Part shown: positions 1-8,428 of the stretch, one piece after another | Numbering within the stretch: the first letter of the stretch is position 1 | Layout of the letters: every line of letters begins with the position of its first letter | DNA from: Chromera velia | Taxonomy: Eukaryota > Sar > Chromeraceae | Direction of reading: 5' to 3' | Assembly: GCA_018398765.1 (NCBI GenBank) | Contig: JAHBMJ010004957.1 | Coordinates: 20,155-39,338 of the forward strand | Length of the DNA stretch: 19,184 bases | Notes under the pieces: model-generated | What the model saw: the letters and a program-made list of their open reading frames with translations, nothing else | The model's database searches: none | What the model was told of the DNA's origin: nothing | Program-made: the position numbers and the translations under genes

Positions 1-14
1 GGGGGGGGGGGGGG
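1..14. repeat. Poly-G contig end
   Basis: Fourteen G at the very start, mirrored by fourteen C at 19171-19184. Most likely the assembly stopped at G/C homopolymers. Confidence 0.9.
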
Positions 15-24
15 ACAAACTCAC

Positions 25-1567
25 CCTCAGAGGGTTCACCATGAGCAGATAGTCAACTCCCGTCTTTGCCCTCCCCCTGCTCCTCGAGGAAGACGAAGAC
101 AGCACCCGGTCCCGATCCTGCCAGGCTTGAAGGTACCGGTAGCTGCATTCAGCCAGGCAGAAATAAATAAAGAAGACGAAGGGGAAATCGATGCGACAAG
201 CGATACAAGTCAACTTGGTGAGGGCGATGACCATCCAACTGACTGAACAACGGAACCAATAAAAATACTGCCTCAAAGCTGTATGAGGCTAAAAATGCCA
301 TTCGATTGAGGCGTACAAAGAGAGCACCTGCATGCCCGCATGCCTGACTGACTGACTCAATGAAAGACCATCCGGGCTCGTCATCCCCCTCAATCAGATC
401 CCTGCACGCCAAAGGCAGGTCCTCACACGACCCCCCGAATCTCTGTACAAACCGAGACGCCCATCTCCTCACAGCATCGGGAGGACAGAGCGTGAGTCTG
501 CACTGCATGACGAAATGGGTGACGTCTGCCGCCGGACATGGGTTGTTCGGGTCGTCCCCCGAGAAGATGGCAGGAACCGGGAGGCTGCACCGACTCCCCG
601 GGGGACAGCTACAGAACAAACAGCGGAACTGCAAGCCAACACAGGAAATACGGTTACAACCGTTCACACACATACACACTAGAAGGCACAAACATGACCC
701 CTCCATACTCACCTATGCACCAACGAAGAAAGAAAGGCACTCACCTATGCACGAAGGAGGAAACGAGGGCTGATCGACACAAAGATGGAGGGAGTTGACA
801 ACACAAGACCAAGTGAACGACGAGACGATTCCACATGAGCAGAAGACAGAGAGGCAACGAACGAACAGACTCACCGCTTCAATGAGCACAATCCCCAACG
901 AGTACACATCTGCTTTCTTCACGTTCGTCTTTCGACCGAGAAGAGTTCCTGCAGTCAGACGTCAAACCCAACCGGCAACCACCCAATAAGTGGAAATTCT
1001 TATAGGCAGAACAGCTTCAGAGAAGGCGAAGAAGAGAAGTATACGTATCAATCGAACCGCAGGGGGATGGACAGACCGAAAGACTGATCCCTGAAAGCAT
1101 GACACAGAGGGACAAACGAAACGAGAAGGTTCGAGTCAACTGTTTGCAGGCACCATGTAAGTGAAGAGAACTCCCCCGGGCCCCCGAACAGGCAGGCCTA
1201 CCTATGACAATCTCGGGTGCCCGGTAGGCCCTCGTTGTGATTGCCGCGTCTCCCGCCGTTCCCTTGGGCACAAAGAGAATTGAGGAGAGGTCACCGACTG
1301 CACAGGAATGCATTCATACAGAATTCTCATTTCCATACATGCACTCCAAGGGCCCAAAGAGAATCGAACGACTGCACGGGAAGGAAGGCAGGAGGGAGGC
1401 ACACGGACAGATCCAGGTAGATGCAGAGAGACTGTACCCTCCTTGCTGTCGTGCTTCTTTTCGCTTCTCGCTTACTCTCACAGACACTCAGGCAGCCAGC
1501 CAAACGACCTCCACTGATAAATTCAAGGAGCCATGACAGAAAAACAGACAAAACCGCATAGACACAG

Positions 1568-1623
<56 letters not shown>

Positions 1624-2094
1624 GCCGAGACAGAGTGAGCAAGAGAGAGGCGCTCAAAGAGAAGGGGGGCGAAGAGGAAAGTACCACCTATGTTTTGTCC
1701 ATGCTCCATTTGCTTTCCTTTCGCTCCTCTCATTTCGTCTTAGAACTCTCGACCTTTCTGTCTGCCTGGTGTGTCCACCTCCCTCTCTCTGTCTGTTCTG
1801 TCTATCCGTGACTGACGGCAGCATTGGAGGGCTTCGCTCTTCATCGCCCCTCCGGCACTCTCTTCCGTCTCGACTCTGCAGGCCCCCGCCGGTCCAGTGC
1901 AATGAATGAATGAATGAATGAATGACCATCCATCAAGCGTCGAAGTGATGATGACAGAGAAAAACAGAAATGCTTAGGCATGAAAGAGGAAAGACGGTCA
2001 TCATCTATTATCTTCTCCGTGGGCACAGGATGCTGTCTGTTGCGGTGTGTGTGTGTGAGAGAGAGAGAGAAAGAAGGGAAAGGCAAGCAGGAGG

Positions 2095-2134
<40 letters not shown>

Positions 2135-2161
2135 GACAGAGACCGACACACACACACACAT

Positions 2162-2193
<32 letters not shown>

Positions 2194-2616
2194 CAGTAAT
2201 AGAATCGGCAAGAAACGACAGGGGCCAAAAGGAACAAAAAACCGCAAAAAGAACAAATGACCGGCCACTTCCCACCACACACACCGACAAACAGAGAAGA
2301 CAAGAGGAGAGAAGAGAAGAAGCGCCTGGCTGGCTGACCGACCTGCAGAGAAAGTTTTCCACCGTCACATCTCCGTGGCAAGCGTCCATGCCCGCACTGT
2401 CCCCGAGGCTCTGGATGAACGCCGCAGCCTTCACGCCCACACGCAGGGTCTCGAAGATCATTGCATACCTGCAATCAATCAAACCGGCCATTTCAAAAGG
2501 GGGAAAGAGACCCACAGCGAAAGGAGGAAACATCATATGAAAAAGCAAAGCGAACGTACCAGTGGATCGATCAACGCTGGCTCTCTTCAACGCCAGCGTA
2601 CACGTACACATACACG

Positions 2617-2663
<47 letters not shown>

Positions 2664-4695
2664 ACGCACAGTCTCTCTCTTGAAAGATCGCCGTATTCAT
2701 TCTTGGATTATGAAGAAGAAAAGGGCAACGTGGAGCCCGTAAGTAAGGTTCCACTCTTCCAAGAGCTTTCAAAAGGAGGAATCGAACACCAGATCCAACC
2801 AAAAGGGCAATCAGCTTTGACAGCAAAATCAATGAGAAAGAACAAACACCCTTATGCATGTATCTCTTCCCCCCCCCCTCACCTCCTGGCTCTCGAGTTG
2901 CCCACAAAAAATGACGCCGTTCGCATTGCCGTCAAAAGATTGGCCTCAAAAAGTGGGTACGCAACCACGAACCACTCATCTCCGGCCAGACCATTCGAAG
3001 CCGCCTCCGCACTGCTAGCGCCCACTTCCTTCCCCCCCAAGCCCAAGTTCGCACTCAACGACGCAGAGGACTCGTCCAGCCCCGTCTGACTCTGACCGAG
3101 CCCAAGCGTTGATGCGGTAGTGCCTCGAGATGACTGATAAGACTGCTGCAACGCCAAGGCCAGAGGCCCCGCGTTCTTGTCCGGTACCGACCCCCCGGCC
3201 GGTGTCACTGCAAAGAAATCACTCTGTTGACCCACTGCTGACGCAGACGAAGCAGTCGCTGCCCCCTGAGCAGCTCCCCCCCCGCCCGCCCATCCGAGTT
3301 TGCCCCCCCCCTTTCCCATTGCCGACCGAGCTATTCCCATCCACAGTGGACACACCAACGCGTGTCTGTCCGGATGATGAAAAAAGATTCGAGTCTGCCT
3401 TGCGAGGTCCGCAGCGGAGTCTCTCTCGTTGAGATACCATTCCACATCCTCACTGTGGAAGATCTGCAGCGGGGTATACGTCATGCATGCGCGTGCATGT
3501 ATTGTGGGTACATTTATGTGTGAGGACAAAACGGCACAACGTGCCTTTTTGAAAATTTGAGTACTTTTCGAAGTCTATCTCTAGAGAAGATATACTGCCT
3601 AGCTAAGGAAAAGACTGTTTTGCCTTGCTTATTCGCACCAAGCACATACGTTTTGTGTCTCTGCTTCACTGCTCTATCTCCGCATGCGCGTTGCAGTCTC
3701 TTTCTTTCAGGCAGAAGAGAGACACCGTCAGACGCCTCACGTTCGAAGATCTAAGTCAAAATGATAGAAGAATCGAATTGTTTTGCAAGCAGCACTACGA
3801 AATAACTCAAACTCCCCCTCCACGTACCTTCAAAGCTATCCGCTTCCCATCCGCAACTCCCGTGAGCAGACGTTGAAGCTCCACGGCCTCAAACACAGTA
3901 CCGAAAGAGCCCTCTCCAAGGTGAGAGGGCAACACTGCAACAAAACGAATTCCTTCCTGAGCTTCGATGGATTCGTTCCATCGTTCCAGCTGTACCTGAA
4001 GACGGAGATACATTCCATGAGGGCCCCCTGTCTCAATGGCCCGATGCACAATCGTACGACCGTCTACACCCTCAGACTCAACTCTCTCGGCTTGACGGCA
4101 TCTGATGGTTTCTTCTTCCCCTCCCTGCCGCGCAAGGGCCTGAGGCGACGACTCTGGATAGATTGGCGCGGTTTGGATTCCTGCAGGTGCTGCAGCACCT
4201 ACAGCTGCTGGTTGCTGGGAGGCACTTGACAAGACGGGCCCAGAAGAGGAGTGAGGGACGGAGTTCGGAGAGACGGCTGGCTTGGTTAGGGTGTTTGCTG
4301 ATCTTGATCTGTCTTGTGCGCTTTCTGTCTCTTGGCCTTTCTTCTGCCGTCCCTGATTCCTCGAGAGACGGGAGAAGAGAGGAAGACGCAGAGGATTCAA
4401 GTTCCAATTCCGCGCCCTCCGCTTCTGAGGTACCAGACGTGCTGAAGCTCTCTCCTTCTCCTTGGCTGGGCCTCTTACTGCATCGGGACCCTCGACTGAG
4501 TCTCTCTCTACCCCCTGTGTCCCTCCCTCCGGCCGCTCATCGGACTTACGAGTCGCCCGAGGACGCCAAATGCTGCAGAGATAGCAGGGCTCACGTATGC
4601 GTGCAAGATCACACAAGGAAAGAGGAGAGACACACGCCCACTACATGGGACTGAAAGGAAAAGCAAGACGGCGGTTGGGCTTACCGTCTCCACAT
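25..4695 (-). CDS. Multi-exon protein kinase, 3' end cut by the contig edge
   Basis: Eukaryotic-type protein kinase; substrate and family unknown. Proposed exons on the minus strand: 4695-4685, 4572-3828, 3463-2883, 2468-2343, 2036-1996, 1297-1202, 948-875, 628-357, 76-25; the sum is 1998 nt (666 codons) and all phases agree. Motifs seen (residues approximate): glycine loop GEGSFG 223-228, ALK with lysine 252, candidate helix-C glutamate in YLNERD, HGDVTVEN with Asp479 and Asn484, probable DLG 501-503, RAYRAPE ending at 530, and DVYSLG with Asp547. So the catalytic residues are present, with HGD replacing HRD. The first ~220 residues are a polar, disordered-looking extension. The last exon ends at GTGAGT beside the poly-G edge, so the C-terminus is missing. 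The start ATG (M-W-R, 4695-4693) is the only in-frame ATG in the first exon; an earlier exon could exist because the frame stays open upstream to about 4795. RAYRAPE is slightly CMGC-like, but I would not classify it. Confidence 0.82.
1569..1620. repeat. (AC)n microsatellite
   Basis: About 52 bp of nearly pure AC dinucleotide with one AA interruption. It lies inside the roughly 700-bp kinase intron between the microexon and the APE exon. The apparent open frames of His-Thr or Cys-Val repeats here are products of the repeat, not genes. Confidence 0.97.
1901..1924. repeat. (AATG)6 tetranucleotide microsatellite
   Basis: Six uninterrupted AATG units within the same kinase intron. Confidence 0.95.
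1996..2036 (-). CDS. Candidate 41-nt kinase microexon (beta-7/beta-8 to DLG)
   Basis: Between the catalytic-loop exon (ends in phase 2 at 2343) and the APE exon (starts in phase 1 at 1297) the kinase needs a beta-7/beta-8 segment. A 41-nt stretch supplies it: acceptor CGCAACAG|A, then codons giving QHPVPTEKIIDDD, then C|GTCTTT. It restores both phases, puts K-I-I-D where kinases have it, and creates D-L-G across the next junction. The acceptor is preceded (minus strand) by an extremely long pyrimidine tract made of (CT)n and (AC)n microsatellites. The donor GTCTTT is weak, so the exact 3' edge is uncertain. Confidence 0.5.
2044..2203. repeat. Compound (GT)n/(GA)n/(GACA)n/(AC)n/(GA)n microsatellite
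   Basis: About 160 bp of short-unit repeats: a GT run, GA runs, GACAGA units, an AC run and another GA run. On the minus strand this forms a long pyrimidine-rich tract that ends just before the acceptor of the candidate kinase microexon, so it may act as that exon's polypyrimidine tract. Confidence 0.95.
2600..2671. repeat. (AC)n microsatellite with CG-rich start
   Basis: Alternating purine-pyrimidine tract: ACGT/ACAC, a short CGCGCGCG block, then a long AC run with CACGCA variants. It lies in the kinase intron between the insert-bearing exon and the catalytic-loop exon. Confidence 0.96.
2883..3463 (-). CDS. Kinase exon with a long low-complexity insert between beta-4 and beta-5
   Basis: Third exon of the minus-strand kinase, entered at CTGCAG|ATC and left at GAG|GTGAG. 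It begins with the helix-C region and a plausible beta-4 strand (HALVCPLWMG), then carries roughly 110 residues of Gly/Ala/Ser/Gln-rich sequence, then a beta-5 and hinge-like segment (EWFVVAYPLFEANLL). In ordinary kinases beta-4 and beta-5 are joined by only a few residues, so the insert looks like a surface loop expansion. The frame is open through the insert and the splice phase matches the next exon, which argues against a missed intron. Part of the insert could still be a retained intron with in-phase ends. Confidence 0.7.
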
Positions 4696-4759
4696 CGAGA
4701 AGAGGAGCTTCTCTTTGAGCTCAATCAGTGAATTGAACCCTCTCTCTGCACTGCAGCAG

Positions 4760-5244
4760 AGCTGAAGATTTAGTTGGAGCACCTCGCCACTCAGATGAAA
4801 CCTTCAGTACAGATGCTAAACGTACTCGACTGACAGTGTTCAAACAAACTGAGAGTGTTGTCCTCTTCGCAAACTTAACTTGATGACGCCCGCGCAAAAA
4901 GACAAGCAAGATTTTGAGCTTAGGGGATCTTGGCCATGATGCGAAGATAGGACGACGCTTCACTGCTGCTCATGGGCTTGCATGAAGCGCAAGAGAGGAA
5001 GGAGGATACATAGGAATACATAAGACCTTGAGCAATTGTCACCCCTGCTGGCTTATACTCTGCACTGCTCTTAGTATAGCAGGATTTACCTAAAACTTAG
5101 GTCACACCGTCACACTTCACTTCGGCAAACCATGCACAGGGGTGCATGCACAAATCCATGGACCCCGCGCGCCGGGCGCACGCTTGCTCGCGGTCCACAA
5201 GGCCAAAGAGGGTCCGACCATGTCTTTATCATGCCAGAAAATTG
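4760..5244. other. Intergenic / transposon-like region upstream of the kinase and 5' of the retrotransposon
   Basis: No gene is seen. The part next to the kinase would hold its promoter; on the minus strand a frame rich in hydrophobic residues stays open upstream of the first exon. From about 5037 to 5244 the sequence changes style and resembles repetitive DNA. It includes a GC-rich imperfect inverted repeat with arms TGGACC (5159-5164) and GGTCCA (5192-5197). I could not assign an element. Confidence 0.4.
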
Positions 5245-5249
5245 ACAGG
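5245..5249. repeat. Target-site duplication ACAGG, left copy
   Basis: ACAGG directly precedes the 5' LTR and recurs directly after the 3' LTR at 7503-7507. Five bases is the usual duplication length for Ty3/gypsy integrases. The G before each copy leaves the alternative GACAGG possible. Confidence 0.85.
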
Positions 5250-5821
5250 CGTTACGTTGTGGCTTGTACGGCGACTTGATCACCCGCCAAACTTGCTAGA
5301 ACTGGGACTGGGAAACTAACTTCGCAATACTAAGCCGACCTCCCTAAACCTAACTACCACTTGAAAGTTCAAGCCGTATTTTTGGATAAGCTTGAAAGTC
5401 TGCACCGCAGGCGTGGATCATGTATGGTGTCTTGAAAGCCAAAGCCGCATATGTGAACAGTCTTTTGACCATCTATGCCACAGGCATAGACGGTCTCTTA
5501 AAAAAAGATGCCGCAGATAGAGATGATCTTGATTCTGTTTTTTCAAGTGGCACTTAGGTTCAGGGAGGTTACTAAGCCCGGCCGGCATTAATTAAGTGCA
5601 CTAAGAGAATTAAGTGACAGACTGGCAATACAGAGAAAGAAATAATAGACTTGCAATACAGAAATAAATAGAAGCATGCCATACAGTCTTCGTCTACCTA
5701 TATCGCTTGAATGGAGTCTTTGAAAGTGAACTCTGACTGATAGACTTAAGGAGGTAAGGTATGATAAGTCTAGATAAGTCTCTAACTAGACTATGTTCTT
5801 AATCTAGGAGGAAATCTAACG
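5250..5821 (+). repeat. 5' LTR, interrupted by a nested element
   Basis: 572 bp, against 307 bp for the 3' LTR. The excess is a 233-bp inverted-repeat insertion plus its target duplication, and a few short length differences near the 3' end. The LTR begins CGTTA and ends TAACG, a perfect 5-bp inverted repeat, instead of the canonical TG...CA. Confidence 0.94.
5337..5569. mobile_element. MITE-like element nested in the 5' LTR
   Basis: 233-bp insertion absent from the 3' LTR. Its ends are inverted repeats of about 29 bp: ACCTCCCTAAACCTAA at the left and the complement of ACCTCCCTGAACCTAA at the right, extending inward to a shared CCACTTGAA. It is flanked by a 9-bp direct repeat TACTAAGCC (5328-5336 and 5570-5578), possibly 10 bp with one mismatch. 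There is no coding capacity. A 9-10 bp duplication fits Mutator-like transposases best, but the family is an inference. Confidence 0.88.
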
Positions 5822-5830
5822 TGGTAGCAG
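5822..5830 (+). promoter_or_regulatory. Retrotransposon primer-binding site
   Basis: TGGTAGCAG begins at the base after the 5' LTR. TGGTAGC is complementary to the 3' end (GCTACCA) found on initiator-Met tRNAs in several eukaryotes, a common primer for LTR elements. The exact tRNA cannot be confirmed here. Confidence 0.75.
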
Positions 5831-5912
5831 CAGAGTCCCGGTCCTCCGCCTCAGGAAGACCCCGCTCTGCCTTTCAACCGTTATCTGAAGTGCGGGCAGG
5901 ATAGACCCGTCT

Positions 5913-6067
5913 ACTATTACTCCTGAGCTTATCCAGCAGCTCATTTAAACTCAACAGCAGCAGCAAGCTGAGATCGAGGCACTGCAGGTCCAAAACGGGC
6001 AGTTAACCCAACAGAATCAACAGCTGCACCAAGAGCTGATTAACCACCAACAGACAGTCATAATAAC
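5913..6067 (+). pseudogene. gag-like N-terminal remnant (Gln-rich coiled coil)
   Basis: The frame shared with the integrase reads TITPELIQQLI, an in-frame TAA at 5946-5948, then a Gln-rich stretch with heptad-like spacing (AEIEALQVQNGQLTQQNQQL). This resembles the N-terminal coiled coil of many Ty3/gypsy Gag proteins. Another in-frame stop, TGA, lies upstream at 5886. No zinc knuckle (CCHC) is present, so most of gag is lost. The remnant is fused directly to integrase sequence. Confidence 0.7.
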
Positions 6068-6938
6068 AATACCTTCACGCCCTTGGAAATCAACCTGTAT
6101 TGACCGCCTTACCAACTTACCGCCTTCCAGTGATGAGAGGTTTGATACGATTCTTATGGTGCTTTGCCGGCTCATCAAGGCAGTCGTCTTAATTCCCACT
6201 CACAGCATAGCAAGAGCAGAGGAGACCGCGCGAATCTACCGCCAGCACGTTTCGTGCAAGAAGGGCTTCCAGCGTTATATCGTCTGCGACCGTGACCCCC
6301 GTTTTGTCGCCCGCTTTTGGCAGACCCTCCATGCCTCCAGCGGCTCAGAAGTTGATTTTGCGACTGCATCGCACCATGATACAGCGGGTGCCACAGAGAG
6401 AATGAATCGCACCCTCGAGGAGGCTTTGCGGTGTCTGGTGGACACGAAGCACTTCCGGTGGTCTGAATTTCTGTGTGATGTGGAGTTTACATACAACTCC
6501 TCTGTTTATGAGGGGACTGGTTTTGCACCCCTCACTCTTGATGGTAGGAAGTCCCCGCTCATCCCCCCTACTCTCAATCTCCCAGTCTCAGTCGAACCTT
6601 TTTTCGACGTAAGGGAATTTCTGGAGGAGCACAGCCAGATGATCGCTGCAGTGAGAGATTCACTCCGCTCAGCCCAGCAAGTCATGACTCGAAACGCCAA
6701 CCGCCGTCGGCGTCCCGCCGAGAATATCCGAGTAGGAGATTACTTCTTGGTGCACCGCACGTGGTGGCCACGTCCTGTGGGGAAGGGGAGGGAATATGCT
6801 AGGAAGCTTGATTCAGTTTGGTTCGGTCCGTTTAAAGTCGAGACCGTTCTGCCTCGAGACAATCTGGAGGTTGTTTTACCTGCTGGAAGCAGGAAACATC
6901 CTATCATTCACACATCGTTGTGCAAGCCTTACCGTCAC
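5949..6938 (+). pseudogene. Ty3/gypsy integrase remnant (pol C-terminal part)
   Basis: An open frame of 330 codons after the gag stop; its first ATG is at 6156. Integrase catalytic-core signatures are seen in order: IDRLTNLPPS with the first Asp position, an EETARIYRQHV helix, VCDRDPRFVARFW with the second Asp, and ATERMNRTLEEALR with the catalytic Glu. After the core come WSEFLCDVEFTYNSSV and GTGFAPLTL, the GPY/F-like segment KLDSVWFGPFKVE, and the ending LCKPYRH. The HHCC zinc-binding N-terminal domain is missing, consistent with the internal deletion. The frame ends in adjacent TGA and TAG (6939-6944). It is probably inactive as an element but keeps the catalytic triad. Confidence 0.93.
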
Positions 6939-6986
6939 TGATAGCTGAGTGGGGAGACTCGCCCCCCGTCTGTCCGTATGCCTGCT

Positions 6987-7160
6987 TGGGCTGAGAAGGA
7001 GCATGAAGTCGAGAAAATCTTTGCCGTCCGAGGGAGGGGCAAGGCCAAGCAGTACAAGGTTCTCTGGAGGGGATATCCATTGGAAGACGTACCATGAGAG
7101 CCCCTATCATCATTGAAGAATACAAAACAAGCGATTGCCAATTTCCATGCTTCGGCCTGA
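6987..7160 (+). pseudogene. Chromodomain of the retrotransposon, broken by a TGA
   Basis: In the same frame as the integrase, past the TGA-TAG pair, the sequence reads EHEVEKIFAVRGRG, then QYKVLWRGYPLED, then an in-frame TGA at 7095-7097 where chromodomains have the conserved Trp of WEP, then EPLSSLKNTKQAIANFH and a final TGA at 7158. This is the hallmark of chromoviruses, whose chromodomain steers integration to modified histones. The stop is a single G-to-A change from a Trp codon, so this is decay of a recognisable domain. Confidence 0.88.
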
Positions 7161-7178
7161 GTGAGGCGCACAGGCCAT

Positions 7179-7193
7179 GGGGGGGGGAGAGGG
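7179..7193 (+). promoter_or_regulatory. Polypurine tract of the LTR retrotransposon
   Basis: Nine G followed by AGAGGG, two bases before the 3' LTR. This is the expected position and composition of the plus-strand primer for reverse transcription. Confidence 0.9.
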
Positions 7194-7195
7194 CA

Positions 7196-7502
7196 CGTTA
7201 CGTTGTGGCTTGTACGGTAACTTGATCACCCGCCAAACTTGCTAGAACTGGAACTGGGAAACTAACTTTGTAATACTAAGCCCGGCCGGCATTAATTAAG
7301 TACACTAAGAGAATTAAGTGACAGACTGGCAATACAGAGAAAGAAATAATAGACTTACAATACAGAAATAAATAGAAGCATGCCGTATAGTCTTCGTCTA
7401 CCTGTATCGCTTGAATGGAGTCCTTGGAAGTGAACTCTGACTGACAGATTTGAGGAGGTAAGGTATGATAAGTCTTCAACTAGACTAGGAGGAAATCTGA
7501 CG
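7196..7502 (+). repeat. 3' LTR
   Basis: 307 bp, matching the 5' LTR outside the nested element with about 18 single-base differences that by eye are all transitions. It starts CGTTACG and ends CTGACG. The shorter 3' end lacks two small blocks present in the 5' copy (around 5772-5810). Confidence 0.95.
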
Positions 7503-7507
7503 ACAGG
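7503..7507. repeat. Target-site duplication ACAGG, right copy
   Basis: Second copy of the 5-bp direct repeat flanking the LTR retrotransposon. Confidence 0.85.
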
Positions 7508-8050
7508 AAGTTTTCAGGAATCCAGATGTTAAGACTGTCATAGATTGTCGCATGATTTGAACAGATTACACGGGATGTCAGGAATAATCAATGAGGAGAC
7601 CTGGAGGTCAAACGCTTGTCCTGGACGTGGCGGCCAAGACTAGCCAAGACGCCGCACGTCAAACGTTCGGCCGGCATTGGCCCATTGGGTGAATCTTGGT
7701 TAATGCAGCCATTAATCCCATCCTATTCCATATATTATATACTATTGTAAATAATATGGAGAATAATGGAGAACTTAGAAACTCATTAGAAGAAATATGT
7801 AGAACTATGTTTAAAGTAGTTTAACGAGGGTATCTAAGGTAATCTAAGGTTATTTTGGGACTGTCACGTACTATGGTACACCACGGTTAACGATAGTGGT
7901 GGCACCACCCCCTACTTCACGGATTTCTCTTAATGACCGAACAACAAATTGCTACTACTAAGCCTCTTAAGGCCCTTAGTAGCTGCATAATGTCCACGAA
8001 ATCTAACAGAATATATTTCGTTGTTCACCCTTAGGGATTGATTTTAAAGC
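7508..8050. other. Noncoding, repeat-like flank of the retrotransposon
   Basis: No gene is seen. The sequence is AT-rich in the middle (about 7725-7860) and resembles decayed transposon DNA. A short hairpin with arms CTACTAAG and CTTAGTAG lies near 7955-7982. TGTCACGTACTATGG near 7862 looks like an LTR start, but no partner copy is visible, so a solo LTR cannot be claimed. Confidence 0.4.
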
Positions 8051-8238
8051 TCAGGGGCTCAGGAGATAGTACAACCGGAACCACTGCCATCTTCTTCTTG
8101 TTCTTTCCTGTCCTTCGTTTCGCGCTGCATGCTCCATAGAGAAGAAATGGGAAGAATACATCATCAGCTTGAACCTGAACAACAGACAAATCGAGGCACC
8201 AAGAAGCACAAAGAGGGAAAGACCAAAGGAACCGAAAG

Positions 8239-8353
8239 ACGGAAGGGAGGGAGGGAGGGAGGGAGGGGGGAAGAAAGAGAGAGAGAGAAAGAGAGAGAGA
8301 CAGAGAGAGAGAGAAAGAGAGAGAGAGAACGAATGAAAGAACGAAAGAGAGAA
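8239..8353. repeat. (GGGA)n then (GA)n purine tract
   Basis: About 115 bp of purine-only repeats: five or six GGGA units, a G run, then GA and GAAA units. It lies just beyond the stop codon of the AN1 gene on its downstream side. Long homopurine tracts can form triplex DNA. Confidence 0.95.
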
Positions 8354-8428
8354 ACGCAAGAGAAAACTGGCAACTTCCTTCTCTGTGGTGGTCTCTTTAC
8401 TTAAGTTGGAGTGTGCACACACGCATGT

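Larger units (their letters stand above)
5250..7502 (+). mobile_element. Ty3/gypsy (chromovirus-type) LTR retrotransposon, internally deleted
   Basis: Complete element ends with a gutted interior. It shows paired LTRs (5250-5821 and 7196-7502), a 5-bp duplication ACAGG on both sides, TGGTAGCAG immediately after the 5' LTR, a G-rich polypurine tract before the 3' LTR, an integrase and a C-terminal chromodomain. The interior is only about 1.37 kb, whereas intact gypsy elements need about 4-5 kb. Protease, reverse transcriptase and RNase H are absent, and the Gln-rich gag-like start runs straight into the integrase in one frame. In-frame stops make it non-autonomous. A separate short element is nested in the 5' LTR. 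LTR divergence of about 6% indicates an old insertion. Confidence 0.95.

Noticed and set aside
25-117. Acceptor at 118-119 for the last kinase exon (giving a Ser-run start)
   Set aside because: It starts in phase 0 while the previous exon ends in phase 2 at 357. The acceptor GAGCAG at 77-80 restores phase and gives a normal C-lobe helix, VDYLLMVNPLR.
1327-2683. Long open frames of Cys-Val, His-Thr, Leu-Ser and Arg-Glu repeats on both strands
   Set aside because: They are translations of AC and GA microsatellites, which lack stops in several frames; they lie in kinase introns.
5158-5198. GC-rich hairpin as a tRNA or small RNA
   Set aside because: Arms of 6-9 bp with mismatched CC; it is too short for a tRNA and lacks an anticodon or T arm.
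6939-7097. Possible reassignment of TGA as a sense (Trp) codon, given the TGA at the chromodomain Trp
   Set aside because: A TAG follows one TGA directly, another TGA and a TAA interrupt the same remnant, and all fit C-to-T decay. The host genes here end in TAG and TAA and give no evidence of an altered code.
7862-7990. Solo LTR or second retroelement starting at TGTCACG
   Set aside because: No matching second copy, target duplication, primer site or end could be found in the window.
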